Assembly (NCBI GenBank): GCA_019358945.1
Contig: JAHHIE010000024.1
Location: 1 to 64,000 of the forward strand
DNA from: Stenomitos rutilans HA7619-LM2
GTDB taxonomy: Bacteria > Cyanobacteriota > Cyanobacteriia > Leptolyngbyales > Leptolyngbyaceae
Direction of reading: 5' to 3'
Length of the DNA stretch: 64,000 bases
The translations under genes were made by a program, and so were the position numbers. The notes beneath the pieces are model-generated. The model ran no database searches and had not been told where the DNA came from. It was given only the letters and a program-made list of their open reading frames with translations. Position 1 is the first letter of the stretch. The number at the start of each line of letters is the position of its first letter. Shown piece by piece: positions 26,221 to 35,951 of the stretch.

Positions 26221-26649
26221 ATGGCACAAGCAAAATCCGGTGATACAGTTAAGGTTCACTACACCGGCAAACTGGACGACGGTACCGTGTTCGATTCATC
26301 CGCAAATCGCGAACCGCTGGAATTTACGCTTGGTTCAGGCAGCATCATTCCTGGCTTTGAGCGAGCCGTCTTAGGGATGGGTCTGGGTGAGTCGAAAACA
26401 GAAATTATTCCTACAGATGATGCTTATGGCCCTCATATGGATGAAATGGTGGTGGTCGTCGATCGCCAGCAGATGCCACCCGAAATTGAGCCTCAGGTCG
26501 GTCAACAGCTTCAACTGCAACAGCAAGATGGGCAGGTTTTACCTGTTGTCATTACTGACGTGTCAGGTGCCTCTGTGACCTTAGACGCTAATCATCCTCT
26601 TGCAGGCGAAGAGTTGACCTTTGATATTGAACTCGTTGAAATTGTTTAG
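26221..26649 (+). CDS. FKBP-type peptidyl-prolyl isomerase, SlyD-like
   Basis: A 142-aa prolyl isomerase and folding helper. The FKBP halves are VKVHYTGKLDDGTVFDSS (10-27) and ITDVSGASVTLDANHPLAGE with LTFDIELVEIV at the end. Between them lies an insert-in-flap domain (about 65-115), which is the hallmark of SlyD and FkpB and gives chaperone activity. The metal-binding histidine tail of E. coli SlyD is missing. The ATG at 26221 has an excellent AAAGGAG site seven bases upstream, which decides the start against an upstream ATG at 26173. A 12-bp hairpin follows at 26678-26709. Confidence 0.93.
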   Translation: MAQAKSGDTVKVHYTGKLDDGTVFDSSANREPLEFTLGSGSIIPGFERAVLGMGLGESKTEIIPTDDAYGPHMDEMVVVVDRQQMPPEIEPQVGQQLQLQQQDGQVLPVVITDVSGASVTLDANHPLAGEELTFDIELVEIV

Positions 26650-26677
26650 GGTTGAGCCTAGAAACACGTATCACCCT

Positions 26678-26709
26678 GTGTCGGAAGGTTAGATTTGACC
26701 TTTCGACAC
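26678..26709 (+). terminator. Hairpin after the FKBP gene
   Basis: Arms GTGTCGGAAGGT and GACCTTTCGACAC pair over about 12 bases around a 7-base loop, 28 bases past the stop. No strong T-run follows, so it may protect the 3' end rather than terminate by itself. Confidence 0.45.
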
Positions 26710-26790
26710 GAAGTATCTTCTTCAATTGAAGCTTTTTTGACTTGCGGCTGTGCTTTGTTGTTGACAGTGGAGTGGGTTTAGCGTTGGCCT

Positions 26791-28389
26791 CTAGACCTTC
26801 TCACTGCTTGCGGCAAACCATTGCGCGATCGCCTGTATCAGTCCTTCTAAGGTATATTCCTTGGCCTCAGCATCAACTCGACCCAGTAAGCTAGCACAAG
26901 CTTTTGTCGTCTGAGGGCCGATCGACGCAATACAAACCCCTTCTAGCCAGGCCTGCCAGGTTGTGTCAGGCTGAGATTGTTCTAGAAGCTGGCAAAAGTG
27001 CTTGACAGTTTTGGCACTAGCAAAGGTAACCACGTCTACTGTACGCCCTTGCAGTGCGGCTAGAGCGGCTGGAGCGATCGCGGCTGGGCAAAGCGACTGA
27101 TAAGTAGGCACCTCGGTAACATTTGCACCACGGTTCGTAAAATCCTTGACCAGTAGATCCCGACCGCCGCTTTCAACTCTAGGAAAGAGAATGCGGGTGC
27201 CACTTAATGGTGCTGGGAAATGGGTGGCCAGTGAATCAGCTACGAACTCTGGTGGTACAAAATCGGGTTTTAAGCCTCGCTGCTCTAGCTTTTGCGCCGT
27301 TTTATCGCCCACCACGGCGATCTTAATTCCTGCCAGAGCACGAAGATCACGGATTTGAGTTGCTAAGCGCTCAAAAAAGTATTCGACGCTGTTGGCAGAG
27401 GTCAAAAGCAGCCAATCGAAGTCTTCCAGACGTGTGAGAGCCTCATCTAACGCTTGCCAGCTTGAAGGCGGCCCAATTTCTAAGGCAGGCATTTCTACAA
27501 CTGTAGCCCCTTCGTGGTTAAGACGATCGATGAATGGACTTGATTGGTTGACCGATCGCGTGACAAGAATGGTTTTACCCGCAAACGGTCGTGTATCTGG
27601 GGCTGCGGTTGGATCTGGGGTGGAATCTGAGGTGGTAAGCACAGTCGAAACCAGTGGAGAGGAAGGTGGTTGAAGATAAGAACGTAGCCTGACAACTTCG
27701 CCGATGACCATCACACAAGGAGAGAGCGCTTCTGTTGCTGTTTCTTGCAAGATTGTAGAGAGCGTTCCTTCCCAAATTTGCTGATTGGCGCGGCTTGCCC
27801 AACGAATGATGGCGATCGGCGTTTGAGGCGATCGGCCATGCTCTTGCAGCCGACGCAAAAGCTTGGCTAAGTGCTGTCCACCCATCAAGATGACTAGCGT
27901 ATCCATTTGCGTCAGTGTTTGCCAGTTTAACCCATCAGGATCATGACCACTGACAACCGTAAAGCATCGACTTAAAACAGGATCGGTTAAAGGGATGCCA
28001 GCCAGTAATGGTGCTGCCAGCGCTGAAGAGATTCCAGGCACCACTTCAAAGGCACAATTTGCGGCAGTTAAGGCTTCAATTTCAGACTGACATCGACCAA
28101 AGATAAATGGATCACCACTCTTGAGCCTAACCACATGCTGCCCTTGCAAACAATGATGCACTAGTAGTGTATTAATCTCTACCTGGGGCATACTAGGTTC
28201 GCCACCTCGCTTACCCACGTTAAGTCGCAGGCAGGTTTCTGGTACGAGTTGTAGCAGGTCACTATCTACCAGTGCGTCGTATACCAGGACTTCTGCTTCG
28301 ACCAGCAGTTGGTGTGCCCGCATCGTCAGATACACTGCATCTCCAGGGCCTGATCCGACTAGATAAACGGTTCCAATTGAATTAGCCAT
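26791..28389 (-). CDS. cobA-hemD: Fused uroporphyrinogen-III C-methyltransferase and uroporphyrinogen-III synthase
   Basis: A 532-aa two-domain enzyme. Residues 1-245 are a SUMT/CobA methyltransferase: VYLVGSGPGDAVYLT, VVRLKSGDPFIFGR, ELDxxx-like core FEVVPGISSALAAPLLAGIPLT, VILMGGQHL. It makes precorrin-2 for sirohaem and cobalamin. Residues about 270-525 are HemD (FAGKTILVTRSVNQSSPFID; DWLLLTSANSVEYFFERL; VDVVTFASAKTVKHF), which closes hydroxymethylbilane to uroporphyrinogen III. A serine/proline linker (245-268) joins them. The fusion places both steps at the branch point of haem, chlorophyll, sirohaem and B12. ATG start; divergent from the SH3 gene. Confidence 0.93.
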   Translation of the reverse strand: MANSIGTVYLVGSGPGDAVYLTMRAHQLLVEAEVLVYDALVDSDLLQLVPETCLRLNVGKRGGEPSMPQVEINTLLVHHCLQGQHVVRLKSGDPFIFGRCQSEIEALTAANCAFEVVPGISSALAAPLLAGIPLTDPVLSRCFTVVSGHDPDGLNWQTLTQMDTLVILMGGQHLAKLLRRLQEHGRSPQTPIAIIRWASRANQQIWEGTLSTILQETATEALSPCVMVIGEVVRLRSYLQPPSSPLVSTVLTTSDSTPDPTAAPDTRPFAGKTILVTRSVNQSSPFIDRLNHEGATVVEMPALEIGPPSSWQALDEALTRLEDFDWLLLTSANSVEYFFERLATQIRDLRALAGIKIAVVGDKTAQKLEQRGLKPDFVPPEFVADSLATHFPAPLSGTRILFPRVESGGRDLLVKDFTNRGANVTEVPTYQSLCPAAIAPAALAALQGRTVDVVTFASAKTVKHFCQLLEQSQPDTTWQAWLEGVCIASIGPQTTKACASLLGRVDAEAKEYTLEGLIQAIAQWFAASSEKV

Positions 28390-28555
28390 GTGTCATGACC
28401 ATAACAGCCAGCAATAAATAAACTTTTGTCCCCAAAAAAAGCGAAAAACTACCTAAGCAAACTGGCGGCTGGTCAGTTAGTGTGGATGACATCCTGCACG
28501 ATCCTACGTTACGTTGCTTGATCGGTCGCATCTTTCAAAATTGACGGATCTTAGA

Positions 28556-29254
28556 ATGACTACAGCTCATAAGCCTGCTCTAAATCTGGGTCTTGGCGCA
28601 GCAATTTTTATAACGGCAGCAGCGATTAGTGCTGTGACACTGCATTTTAAACCATCTTTGGTCAGTGGCTTGCAGGCACTACGTACATCCAAGGTACCTT
28701 CTAGCGTTTGCAACACCATTGCTACCGATCCATCGCCACCGCTGAATGTTCGCTCTAGCCCCGTTGTTGCACCTGATAACGTTGTGGGAACGGTGCGAAA
28801 TGGTACCCACTTAGCGGTGGTCGATCGCAACGAAGGCTGGTTACGGATTAATCAACCGCTAGAAGGCTGGGTCTATCAAGATCTGACGGTGACAAGCTGT
28901 ATTCCAGCAGCACAAGCAAATGCCAGTACACCCGCCGTTCATGATGACGGTATGAGCCTTTTGGCAGAAGCTACAGAACAGTATCAAGCAGGTGATCTTA
29001 ACGCCGCGATCGCCCTCGCACAAACGATCCCCGCTAGCAGCAATGCCTCTCAAGCCGCTAAAGGGGCCATCAACCAGTGGCAGCGCGACTGGAAAACCGC
29101 AGAGGCCACATTTACAGAGATGCAAGCGGCGATCGGTGAGCGTCGCTGGCAAGATGTACTGCTCAAAGTGCAAGCCTTTCCAGACAATCGGTTTTGGCGG
29201 GCGAAGTTAACGCCGATCGTGAAGGTAGCGATTCAACAGCAAAATGGTCATTGA
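28556..29254 (+). CDS. Membrane-anchored SH3-domain protein
   Basis: A 232-aa protein from the ATG at 28556. Residues about 7-35 are one hydrophobic segment (LNLGLGAAIFITAAAISAVTL), an anchor or uncleaved signal. Residues about 55-115 form a bacterial SH3 domain (PPLNVRSSPVVAPDNVVGTV; NEGWLRINQPLEGWVYQDLT). The C-terminal part (about 130-232) is helical with a TPR-like flavour (LAEATEQYQAGDLNAAIALA). Bacterial SH3 domains bind peptidoglycan peptides, so a periplasmic role is likely. An in-frame TTG at 28514 is less convincing as a start. It is divergent from cobA-hemD. Confidence 0.75.
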   Translation: MTTAHKPALNLGLGAAIFITAAAISAVTLHFKPSLVSGLQALRTSKVPSSVCNTIATDPSPPLNVRSSPVVAPDNVVGTVRNGTHLAVVDRNEGWLRINQPLEGWVYQDLTVTSCIPAAQANASTPAVHDDGMSLLAEATEQYQAGDLNAAIALAQTIPASSNASQAAKGAINQWQRDWKTAEATFTEMQAAIGERRWQDVLLKVQAFPDNRFWRAKLTPIVKVAIQQQNGH

Positions 29255-29255
29255 G

Positions 29256-29385
29256 AGAAAGGCAGAAGGCAAAAGGCAGGAGGTAGAAGGTAAAAGAGGA
29301 CAAAGGGCAGGGGAGGCAGAGGAAGCAGGGGGCAATTCGCAACTCAAAACTCAAAACTTCTCCGCTGACCGCTGATAGCTAACCG
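29256..29385. repeat. Repeat mosaic between SH3 gene and acetyltransferase
   Basis: GGCAGAAGGCAAAAGGCAGG-type purine units, GGGGAGGCAGAGGAAGCAGG, then two CTCAAAA heptamers and CCGCTGACCGCTGATAGCT. Same block order as in lysA. Confidence 0.75.
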
Positions 29386-29386
29386 T

Positions 29387-29971
29387 CTAACTGGATGCTG
29401 AAGCATCCGCAGCCCGAAGCACACGACAGGGATTGCCCACTGCTACAACATTGGCGGGAATATCGTTAGTGACGACGCTGCCAGCACCGATCGTGGTGTT
29501 GTCGCCGATCGTCACGCCAGGGCAAATGATGGCACCTCCGCCAATCCAGACGTTGTTACCGATACGAATGGGTGCGGCGAGTTCACGCCCTGTCAGTCGC
29601 ACAGTGGGATCGGTGGGATGATACGCGGCGTAGATTTGAACATAGGGAGCGCAAAGGACATCGTTGCCAATGTGAACAGTGTTGCAGTCGAGAATGACGC
29701 CGCCATAGTTCATGTAGAAGCGATCGCCCACCGTAATATGGCTGCCATAGTCGCAGTGAAAGGGCGGTACGATTTGGGGTTTCTCACCAACAGAGCCAAA
29801 CAGCGCTTGCAGGGTTTGAGTCCGCTTGTCTGGTTCCATTTCGGTTGTTTGGTTGTAAAGCCGCAAGAGACGCAATGCTCGTTGGCTCTCCGCTGTTAAC
29901 TCGGCATCAGTGGCAAGGTAAAGTTCCCCTGCCAGCATTTTTTGCTTTTCGGTTTTGGGCGTGTTGCTCAT
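29387..29971 (-). CDS. maa: Maltose/galactoside O-acetyltransferase family protein
   Basis: A 194-aa left-handed beta-helix acetyltransferase. The N-terminal helical part (KMLAGELYLATDAELTAESQ) is the Mac domain typical of maltose and nodulation acetyltransferases. The hexapeptide coils follow: GSHITVGDRFYMNYGGVILD, IRIGNNVWIGGGAIICPGVT, and IGDNTTIGAGSVVTNDIP. The catalytic His lies in YAAYHPTD. It transfers acetyl from acetyl-CoA to a sugar hydroxyl; the true acceptor is unknown. ATG start. It stands alone between repeat-rich gaps. Confidence 0.88.
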   Translation of the reverse strand: MSNTPKTEKQKMLAGELYLATDAELTAESQRALRLLRLYNQTTEMEPDKRTQTLQALFGSVGEKPQIVPPFHCDYGSHITVGDRFYMNYGGVILDCNTVHIGNDVLCAPYVQIYAAYHPTDPTVRLTGRELAAPIRIGNNVWIGGGAIICPGVTIGDNTTIGAGSVVTNDIPANVVAVGNPCRVLRAADASASS

Positions 29972-30076
29972 AAGGACTGATTGTAGCTATCAATGCTTTA
30001 CACGAAAGCTTACAGCCGTTAGCTTAGGCTCATCTGAGGATTGCGGATTAAATAACTTCGACAAGTGAGATGTTCT

Positions 30077-30105
30077 GTAGGGGACGCACGGCTGTGCGCC
30101 CGTAC
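30077..30105. repeat. GC-rich palindromic repeat
   Basis: GTAGGGGACGCACGG and its imperfect complement around CGGCTGTG form a hairpin of a type frequent between cyanobacterial genes. No T-run. Confidence 0.45.
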
Positions 30106-30153
30106 CTCAAGACCACACTTTGATTAAGTCTCGTTCCTCAGTGGCAAGATGTG

Positions 30154-30444
30154 TCACTGAGGTTCTTGTACAAGGACATACGGTTGCACAATGAGCGTAT
30201 TAAAGCGCTTGGATTGGTTCAGGTTCCAGTCTGACAGTTCTGCCGAAGAGGGCTTGTGAATCAAGTTTTCTTCGATCCAATGCTGGACTCGCGCTGTATC
30301 GTCATTGGCGATCGCCACAGCTACATCCACTACATCCAGACCCGACTCCACCACAATAAGAGAATCCCGACGTGCATGAGGGGCAAGCCAGTCCCATTCT
30401 GCTTCGGCCAGCGCTTCAGCCAGTTCTGTTCTTAAGTCGCTCAT
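30154..30444 (-). CDS. DUF2288 protein
   Basis: A 96-aa protein matching DUF2288: RTELAEALAEAEWDWLAPHA, then a central strand SLIVVESGLDVVDVAVAIA, and WIEENLIHKPSSAELSDWN near the end. The family is widespread in cyanobacteria and proteobacteria without a known function. ATG at 30444; no partner gene is adjacent. Repeat-like TATCAGC units lie just upstream (30478-30515). Confidence 0.85.
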   Translation of the reverse strand: MSDLRTELAEALAEAEWDWLAPHARRDSLIVVESGLDVVDVAVAIANDDTARVQHWIEENLIHKPSSAELSDWNLNQSKRFNTLIVQPYVLVQEPQ

Positions 30445-30542
30445 GCGGCAGTCCTTTTTGCTGTGTAAATGGTTTTTAGTTATCAGCTACCAGCTATCAG
30501 CTATCAGCGTAGAGTTTACGCCTGACCCCTAAACCTAAAGCC

Positions 30543-31181
30543 CTAGCGTCCCAAAGCATGCAGAGCGTTGATCACATCTGCACATTGCTGCGTTAGAGCT
30601 TCTAATGTTTCGCGATCGCTCGTTTGCGGCGGTGCAATGACTTGACCAATTCTAATGGTGAGCGGCACTGAGCGGGGCAGAGCAGACCCTTTACGATAAA
30701 TGTTTTGAGTGCCCCATAGGCTGACTGGCAGCAAGGGAGCTTGGGTCTTAGCAGCAAGCCAAGCGGCACCCAGTTTTGGGTCAGTCACTCGTCCATCGGG
30801 GGTGCGTGTCCCTGTGAGAAAGACGCCTGCTGCCCAGTTTTGCTCTAAAAAGCTTGTTGCAGCGCGAAGGGCGCTGCGATCGGGCGCACCTCGCTTTACA
30901 GGATACGCACCGTAGAGCGCGATCGCCTGCTTCAACACAGGGATCTGAAACAGCTCCTCTTTTGCCATGTATGCCACCGGACGACCTACACAGCTAGACA
31001 GCAATGGTGGATCAAAATCGCTGGCGTGATTACTCACGACAACGAGAGGTCCTTCGCGCGGCACCTGCTCTGCCCCATAAATGCGTCCCCGAAAGTAAAA
31101 ATGCAGCCCTGGACTTACTACCGACCATTTAAATAGGTGATAAAGCAGCAGACTGGCGAACGGTTCACGAGTTCTCGGCAT
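30543..31181 (-). CDS. plsC: 1-acyl-sn-glycerol-3-phosphate acyltransferase
   Basis: A 212-aa PlsC-family enzyme that adds the second acyl chain to lysophosphatidic acid at the membrane. The catalytic HX4D motif is VVSNHASDFDPPLL (about 47-60). FYFRGRIYGAEQVP precedes it, and FLTGTRTPDGRVTDPKLGAA takes the place of the usual EGTR motif, reading TGTR, a known variation. PLLPVSLWGTQ completes the fold. ATG start. Paralogues exist in cyanobacteria and may use other acceptors. Confidence 0.88.
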   Translation of the reverse strand: MPRTREPFASLLLYHLFKWSVVSPGLHFYFRGRIYGAEQVPREGPLVVVSNHASDFDPPLLSSCVGRPVAYMAKEELFQIPVLKQAIALYGAYPVKRGAPDRSALRAATSFLEQNWAAGVFLTGTRTPDGRVTDPKLGAAWLAAKTQAPLLPVSLWGTQNIYRKGSALPRSVPLTIRIGQVIAPPQTSDRETLEALTQQCADVINALHALGR

Positions 31182-31595
31182 AGTAACGGGTAGTTCATTA
31201 ATTAGCTTTAATGTGTTGTTCCAGCAGTATTTGTAAGCAACAGTATCAGATTATGAGCGTTCAGCTATTCCCTGTTTTGAAGGGGCATAAAAGCGACAAC
31301 GTTCCAATCCACTGTTCAGGATTTCGCGGCAGAGGTTGTATTCAGTCGTCGCACCCCATCGTATGAAAGCGACGCGTTCTAATCCACTGCTCAGGAGATT
31401 GAATAGCGGTGAGGCCAGATCCGACAGGGGGAGCTTCAAGCGAGATTAGCGAGAATAAAAGAGTAGACAAGAAAGGTGCACCTAATAGGAAGCACCGCAA
31501 AACATAAAGGCAACAGTGAAGACGCATCAATCGCATCTTCAATCGATACTCCGTGCCCCTCCCTCTCTGACCAAATCTGCTGCACCACCGCTGAG
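31182..31595. other. Intergenic region between plsC and purF
   Basis: About 410 bases with no convincing gene. It contains the two-copy direct repeat described at 31290-31402 and little else. Confidence 0.35.
31290..31402. repeat. Two degenerate direct repeats with 76-base period, possible CRISPR relic
   Basis: Copy 1 begins AAAGCGACAACGTTCCAATC at 31290; copy 2 begins AAAGCGACGCGTTCTAATCC at 31366. They share about 31 positions with five or six differences and one indel. Copy 2 ends GATTGAATAG, reminiscent of the ATTGAAAC ends of cyanobacterial CRISPR repeats. The period fits a 36-38 base repeat and a 38-40 base spacer. With only two divergent copies and no cas gene nearby, this is weak. 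Confidence 0.3.
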
Positions 31596-33185
31596 TTAAA
31601 CCGTAGTTACCGTCTCTAAAGCTGCAACTGTCTCTAACTTCAGCTTCGATCGCTTCACAGGTTCGGGTACGGGTACAGGATAATCACCCGTAAAGCAGGC
31701 AGAGCAGAAGCTTTGAGGGTCGTGGCGTGTTTCTTCTAGCATCCCCTCCCAGGTCAGGTAGCTGAGGGAGTCTACCCCAATCTGGTCAGCAATCTCAGCA
31801 ACGGATTTGGTGGCCGCAATGAGCTGATCTTGACTGTCAGTGTCGATGCCGTAGAAGCAGGGATGGGTGACAGGTGGTGAAGAGACGCGCATGTGGACTT
31901 CAGTGGCTCCGGCATCGCGCAGCGCTTTAACGATTTTGCGGCTGGTGGTTCCTCGCACGATCGAATCATCCACAATAATTACGCGCTTACCAGCCAATAC
32001 GTCCTTGAGCGGATTGAGCTTCATTTTGATGCCCGATTCGCGCATGATTTGAGTGGGCTGAATGAAGGTACGACCCACATAGCGATTTTTGATCAGCCCT
32101 TCAGCGTAGGGGATGCCCGATGCCTGGGAGTAGCCGATCGCCGCTGGAATGCCTGAATCTGGCACCGCAATCACAATATCGGCATCGGTGGGAGATTCGA
32201 CTGCCAGACGACGACCGATCCGCATCCGGTAGCTATAAAGGCTTTCTGCCTGCATGACGCTGTCGGGACGGGCAAAATAAATCATCTCGAAGATGCAGAG
32301 TCTGGGAGTCGCCGCCTTTGTCCAGTGGAAGGAGGCCAGCCCTTCTTCGGTAATCCACACCAACTCACCAGGTTCGACATCGCGCACATAGTCCGCCCCA
32401 ATGATATCTAAGCCGCAGGTTTCCGATGCCAGGACGTAACGCAGTGGTTCAGTTGGGGTGGATTGAGGAAGTGTGCCGATGACGAGTGGACGAATGCCGT
32501 TGGGATCACGAACGCCCATCATGCCTGTGGGGGTGCCGATCGCCAGACTAAACGCCCCCTGGCAGCGGTGAAGCGCACTGATTGCCCCTTCTAGCCATCC
32601 TTTGCCGTTGTTGACTTCTTCAGCGATCGCCAGCGCAATCATTTCCGAGTCGGTCGTGGTGACAAGGGTGAAGTTGCTTTGTAGCAGATCGTCACGCAGA
32701 TCAGGAGCATTCACAAGGTTGCCGTTGTGAGCAAGTGCCAGATAGCCTAAGCGGGTTTCGACCACCGCAGGCTGGGCGTTCACCACGCGACTGGAGCCTG
32801 TCGTGGAGTAACGGGTATGTCCGATCGCCATTGTTCCCGTCAGCTTGCCTAGAATGATTTCGCTAAAGACCTGGGACACCAGCCCCATTTCTTTATGCAA
32901 GTGAACGCGATCGCCGTCAAACGTTGCAATGCCCGCAGACTCCTGACCGCGATGCTGAAGCGCATACAGCCCAAAATAGGCCAGCTTGGCAACGTCTTGG
33001 TCTGGCGCGTAAACACCAAAAACGCCACAGGCTTCTTCTGGTTTGTCTGCCTCCAACAGGTCTGCCTTAGAGGAGTCTGCCTTAGATAGGTCTGCATCGA
33101 GCCTCTCTAAAGGGGTTGACGCAGCCAGGAGCGACGCAGACTGAGCAAAGGACGGGTCAACAGGAAAGAGTTGGTCAGATGTCAT
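31596..33185 (-). CDS. purF: Amidophosphoribosyltransferase
   Basis: The first committed enzyme of purine synthesis: glutamine plus PRPP gives phosphoribosylamine. From the ATG at 33185 the protein has 529 aa. The catalytic N-terminal cysteine, exposed after propeptide removal, is in CGVFGVYAP (about 53); the propeptide (SLLAASTPLERLDADLSKAD) is long and contains a small SKAD repeat. ALQHRGQESAG, TRYSTTG and the PRPP motif VIIVDDSIVRGTTS are present. CxxCFTGDYPV at the end fits the [4Fe-4S] type of enzyme. An upstream TTG/ATG extension to 33254 is less likely. purL follows 180 bases upstream on the same strand. Confidence 0.95.
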   Translation of the reverse strand: MTSDQLFPVDPSFAQSASLLAASTPLERLDADLSKADSSKADLLEADKPEEACGVFGVYAPDQDVAKLAYFGLYALQHRGQESAGIATFDGDRVHLHKEMGLVSQVFSEIILGKLTGTMAIGHTRYSTTGSSRVVNAQPAVVETRLGYLALAHNGNLVNAPDLRDDLLQSNFTLVTTTDSEMIALAIAEEVNNGKGWLEGAISALHRCQGAFSLAIGTPTGMMGVRDPNGIRPLVIGTLPQSTPTEPLRYVLASETCGLDIIGADYVRDVEPGELVWITEEGLASFHWTKAATPRLCIFEMIYFARPDSVMQAESLYSYRMRIGRRLAVESPTDADIVIAVPDSGIPAAIGYSQASGIPYAEGLIKNRYVGRTFIQPTQIMRESGIKMKLNPLKDVLAGKRVIIVDDSIVRGTTSRKIVKALRDAGATEVHMRVSSPPVTHPCFYGIDTDSQDQLIAATKSVAEIADQIGVDSLSYLTWEGMLEETRHDPQSFCSACFTGDYPVPVPEPVKRSKLKLETVAALETVTTV

Positions 33186-33363
33186 GCCGCAGTTTAGCTC
33201 CTGGCTGTGGATGGATTGACGAAAAAAGTCGGGTAATGAATAGACAAGCAACAATTGCTTAATATTTGTTTAATCTTCTCATTAACTGACGATTACATCG
33301 TAACAATTATGAAGCTGGCTCTAAAACCTTCAAAAGTATCTAAGGTTACAGCCGCTTTGGGAG

Positions 33364-35736
33364 CTACTGGGCTAACTGACGCTCGATCGCGTGGTGCCAG
33401 CGATCGCCCATGTCTGTTAAGCTCACATCGATTGAAGGACGATGATCCGCGATCGCGATCTGCAAAGGCGCATGCTCATCATTCACTTGACCGATTCTTC
33501 CCCAATGTGATCCTAGATGCTCTGCTAGATACGATTCGCAACTTGCAGCGTGATCAGGCGATACAGAGATGACAATCCGCGCGCCGCCTTCAGCAAACAG
33601 CAGATGATCCCAACGGGTTGAAGCGGTTTGACGAAAGGGTTGTATGGGCGTAAGCGCGATCGTGGCTCCCCGCTGACCACTCAAGCAAGACTCTGCCAGC
33701 GCTACGGCTAAGCCACCTTCCGCACAATCATGAGCAGACCGAATCCAGCCTTGTCGAATACCATCACGACAAGCTGCCTGTACGCAACGTTCTAAGTCGA
33801 AGTCGATGATCGGTGGCATGCCCGCGATCGTGCCATGTACCACTGCAAGATATTCGGAGCCGCCGAGGGTGGGGTGTGTGGGGTGGGGTGGTTCGGCGCT
33901 TTCTACCAATGCTCCAAGTAGATAAATTAGGTCACCTTCAGTTTGCCAACCTTGACCACAGATTTTTGTTAGATCGGGAATGAGTCCGACCATGCCAACA
34001 ACGGGTGTGGGGTAGATGGGTTGAGGTTTGCCATCTGCGTCCAGCGTTTCGTTGTAGAGCGAGACGTTGCCGCCTGTAACGGGTGTACTGAATGCCTGAC
34101 AAGCTTCGGCGATGCCACGACAGGCTTCGGCAAGCTGCCAGTAACCGATTGGCTTTTCGGGACTGCCAAAGTTTAGATTGTCTGTTACAGCCAACGGTTC
34201 GGCACTCACACAGCTTAAGTTACGCGCTGCCTCTGCCACAGCCGCTTTTGCACCTTCATAGGGATGGAGGTAAACGTAACGAGGATTGCAGTCAACGGTG
34301 GCGGCTACGCCCGGAAGGGTGCGGGGTGTGGGGTGTAGGGTGTGAGGTCGGACACGGATGATCGCGGCATCAGCACCACCAGGCAACATCACAGTATTAT
34401 TCTGTACCTGATGATCATACTGACGATACACCCAGCGCTTAGAGGCGATCGTAGTACTTGCCAGCAATTGCAGCAGAATGTCATTCCAGGTTTGACGCTT
34501 GCCTTGAATGTTAATACCTTTGGGTGTGCAGGGAGGCAAGCGATCGGGAGTCCATGCCCAGGCTTCTTGTGCGTAGTCGGGCGGTTCTGCCAACAGTTCA
34601 CGATGATAGATCGGTGTGTTGTCAGAAAGTGCCGTGGCAAGGACTTCAGCCGCGATTTCACCTTTGAACAGAATGCGAACGATCGGCTCCTCAATCACTG
34701 TCCCTGCAACAACCGCGTGCAGTCCCCAACGCTCAAAGATGTCGATCAGCTCTTGTTCACGTCCTTTGTGCGCTACAAACAGCATTCGCTCTTGCGATTC
34801 TGACAGCAGATATTCGTAGGGCACCATGCCACTTTCGCGCACAGGAATCTTATCGAGATCGAATGCAATACCCACTCCGCCCTTAGCCGCCATTTCGGAG
34901 GTGGAGCAAGTAATACCCGCTGCGCCCATATCTTGCGCTGCAACGACAGCACCCGTTTTGAAGGCTTCCAGGCAAGCTTCGATGAGAGATTTTTCGAGAA
35001 AGGGATCGCCAACTTGTACGGCGGGTCGATCGTCTATTGATGCGTCGCTCAACTCGGCGCTGGCAAAACTGGCTCCTCCCATACCATCTCGTCCTGTTGT
35101 AGAGCCAACGTAGAGCACCGGATTACCGATGCCTTTTGCGCCTGATACGACAATTTCGGGGGTTTCCATTAAGCCCAACGCCATCACGTTGACCAGCGGA
35201 TTACCGGAGTAAGCGCGATCGAAGTAAATTTCGCCGCCAACGGTCGGCACGCCCACACAGTTGCCATAGTGGGCAATGCCAGACACCACACCACTAAAGA
35301 GACGACGAGTCCGGGCATCCTCTAAAGACCCGAAGCGGAGAGAGTTGAGCAGGGCGATCGGGCGTGCCCCCATTGTAAAAATGTCACGCAAAATGCCGCC
35401 AACCCCCGTAGCCGCTCCTTGAAACGGTTCCACAGCAGAAGGGTGGTTATGCGATTCAATCTTGAAGGCCAGATGCAAGCCGTGCCCCAAATCCACCACT
35501 CCTGCATTCTCACCAGGGCCAACCAGGATGCGATCGCCCTCCGTGGGAAACTGCTTGAGCAACGGACGCGAGTTTTTATAGCAGCAGTGTTCCGACCACA
35601 TCACCCCAAACATGCCTAGCTCAGCTTTATTGGGATGGCGACCCAGACGACGCACAATTTCTTCGTACTCCTCTGGCTTAATGCCTTCTGCGGCAATGTC
35701 TTCAGGCGAGAACGGGGACGCGATCGAAGCAGACAT
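33364..35736 (-). CDS. purL: Phosphoribosylformylglycinamidine synthase subunit PurL
   Basis: ATP-dependent synthetase of the fourth purine step; works with PurQ and PurS. It has 790 aa, slightly long. [41 protein letters not shown] and [20 protein letters not shown] near the N-terminus, then [15 protein letters not shown] and [12 protein letters not shown] further on, are the expected synthase blocks. Two short insertions break conserved regions: [12 protein letters not shown] (about residues 463-475, DNA 34310-34350) and PPHPTHPT (about 611-619, DNA 33870-33905). Both are encoded by GGGTGTG-type tandem repeats. ATG start. Confidence 0.96.
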   Translation of the reverse strand: MSASIASPFSPEDIAAEGIKPEEYEEIVRRLGRHPNKAELGMFGVMWSEHCCYKNSRPLLKQFPTEGDRILVGPGENAGVVDLGHGLHLAFKIESHNHPSAVEPFQGAATGVGGILRDIFTMGARPIALLNSLRFGSLEDARTRRLFSGVVSGIAHYGNCVGVPTVGGEIYFDRAYSGNPLVNVMALGLMETPEIVVSGAKGIGNPVLYVGSTTGRDGMGGASFASAELSDASIDDRPAVQVGDPFLEKSLIEACLEAFKTGAVVAAQDMGAAGITCSTSEMAAKGGVGIAFDLDKIPVRESGMVPYEYLLSESQERMLFVAHKGREQELIDIFERWGLHAVVAGTVIEEPIVRILFKGEIAAEVLATALSDNTPIYHRELLAEPPDYAQEAWAWTPDRLPPCTPKGINIQGKRQTWNDILLQLLASTTIASKRWVYRQYDHQVQNNTVMLPGGADAAIIRVRPHTLHPTPRTLPGVAATVDCNPRYVYLHPYEGAKAAVAEAARNLSCVSAEPLAVTDNLNFGSPEKPIGYWQLAEACRGIAEACQAFSTPVTGGNVSLYNETLDADGKPQPIYPTPVVGMVGLIPDLTKICGQGWQTEGDLIYLLGALVESAEPPHPTHPTLGGSEYLAVVHGTIAGMPPIIDFDLERCVQAACRDGIRQGWIRSAHDCAEGGLAVALAESCLSGQRGATIALTPIQPFRQTASTRWDHLLFAEGGARIVISVSPDHAASCESYLAEHLGSHWGRIGQVNDEHAPLQIAIADHRPSIDVSLTDMGDRWHHAIERQLAQ

Positions 35737-35769
35737 AAAGCAAGTGCGCCAAGGGAACAGGCTTTATTG

Positions 35770-35945
35770 TATCGGTATTTCAGCTATCAGCGGTTGGCTA
35801 TCAGCTATCAGCGGTCAGCGGTCAGCGTAGAGGTTTTGAGTTGCGAATTGCTCCCCCTGCCCCCCTGCCTCCTCTGCTTCCCCTGCCTCCTCTGCCTTCT
35901 TCTCCCTTCTGCCCTCTGCCCTCTACCTTTTACCTTCTGCCTTTC
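35770..35945. repeat. Repeat mosaic upstream of purL
   Basis: TATCAGC and GGTCAGC units (35779-35828), GGTTTTGAG, then CCCCTGCCTCCTCTGCTTCC-type pyrimidine units. It is the inverse of the block order seen at 29256-29385. No gene in this gap. Confidence 0.75.
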
Positions 35946-35951
35946 CCCAAC

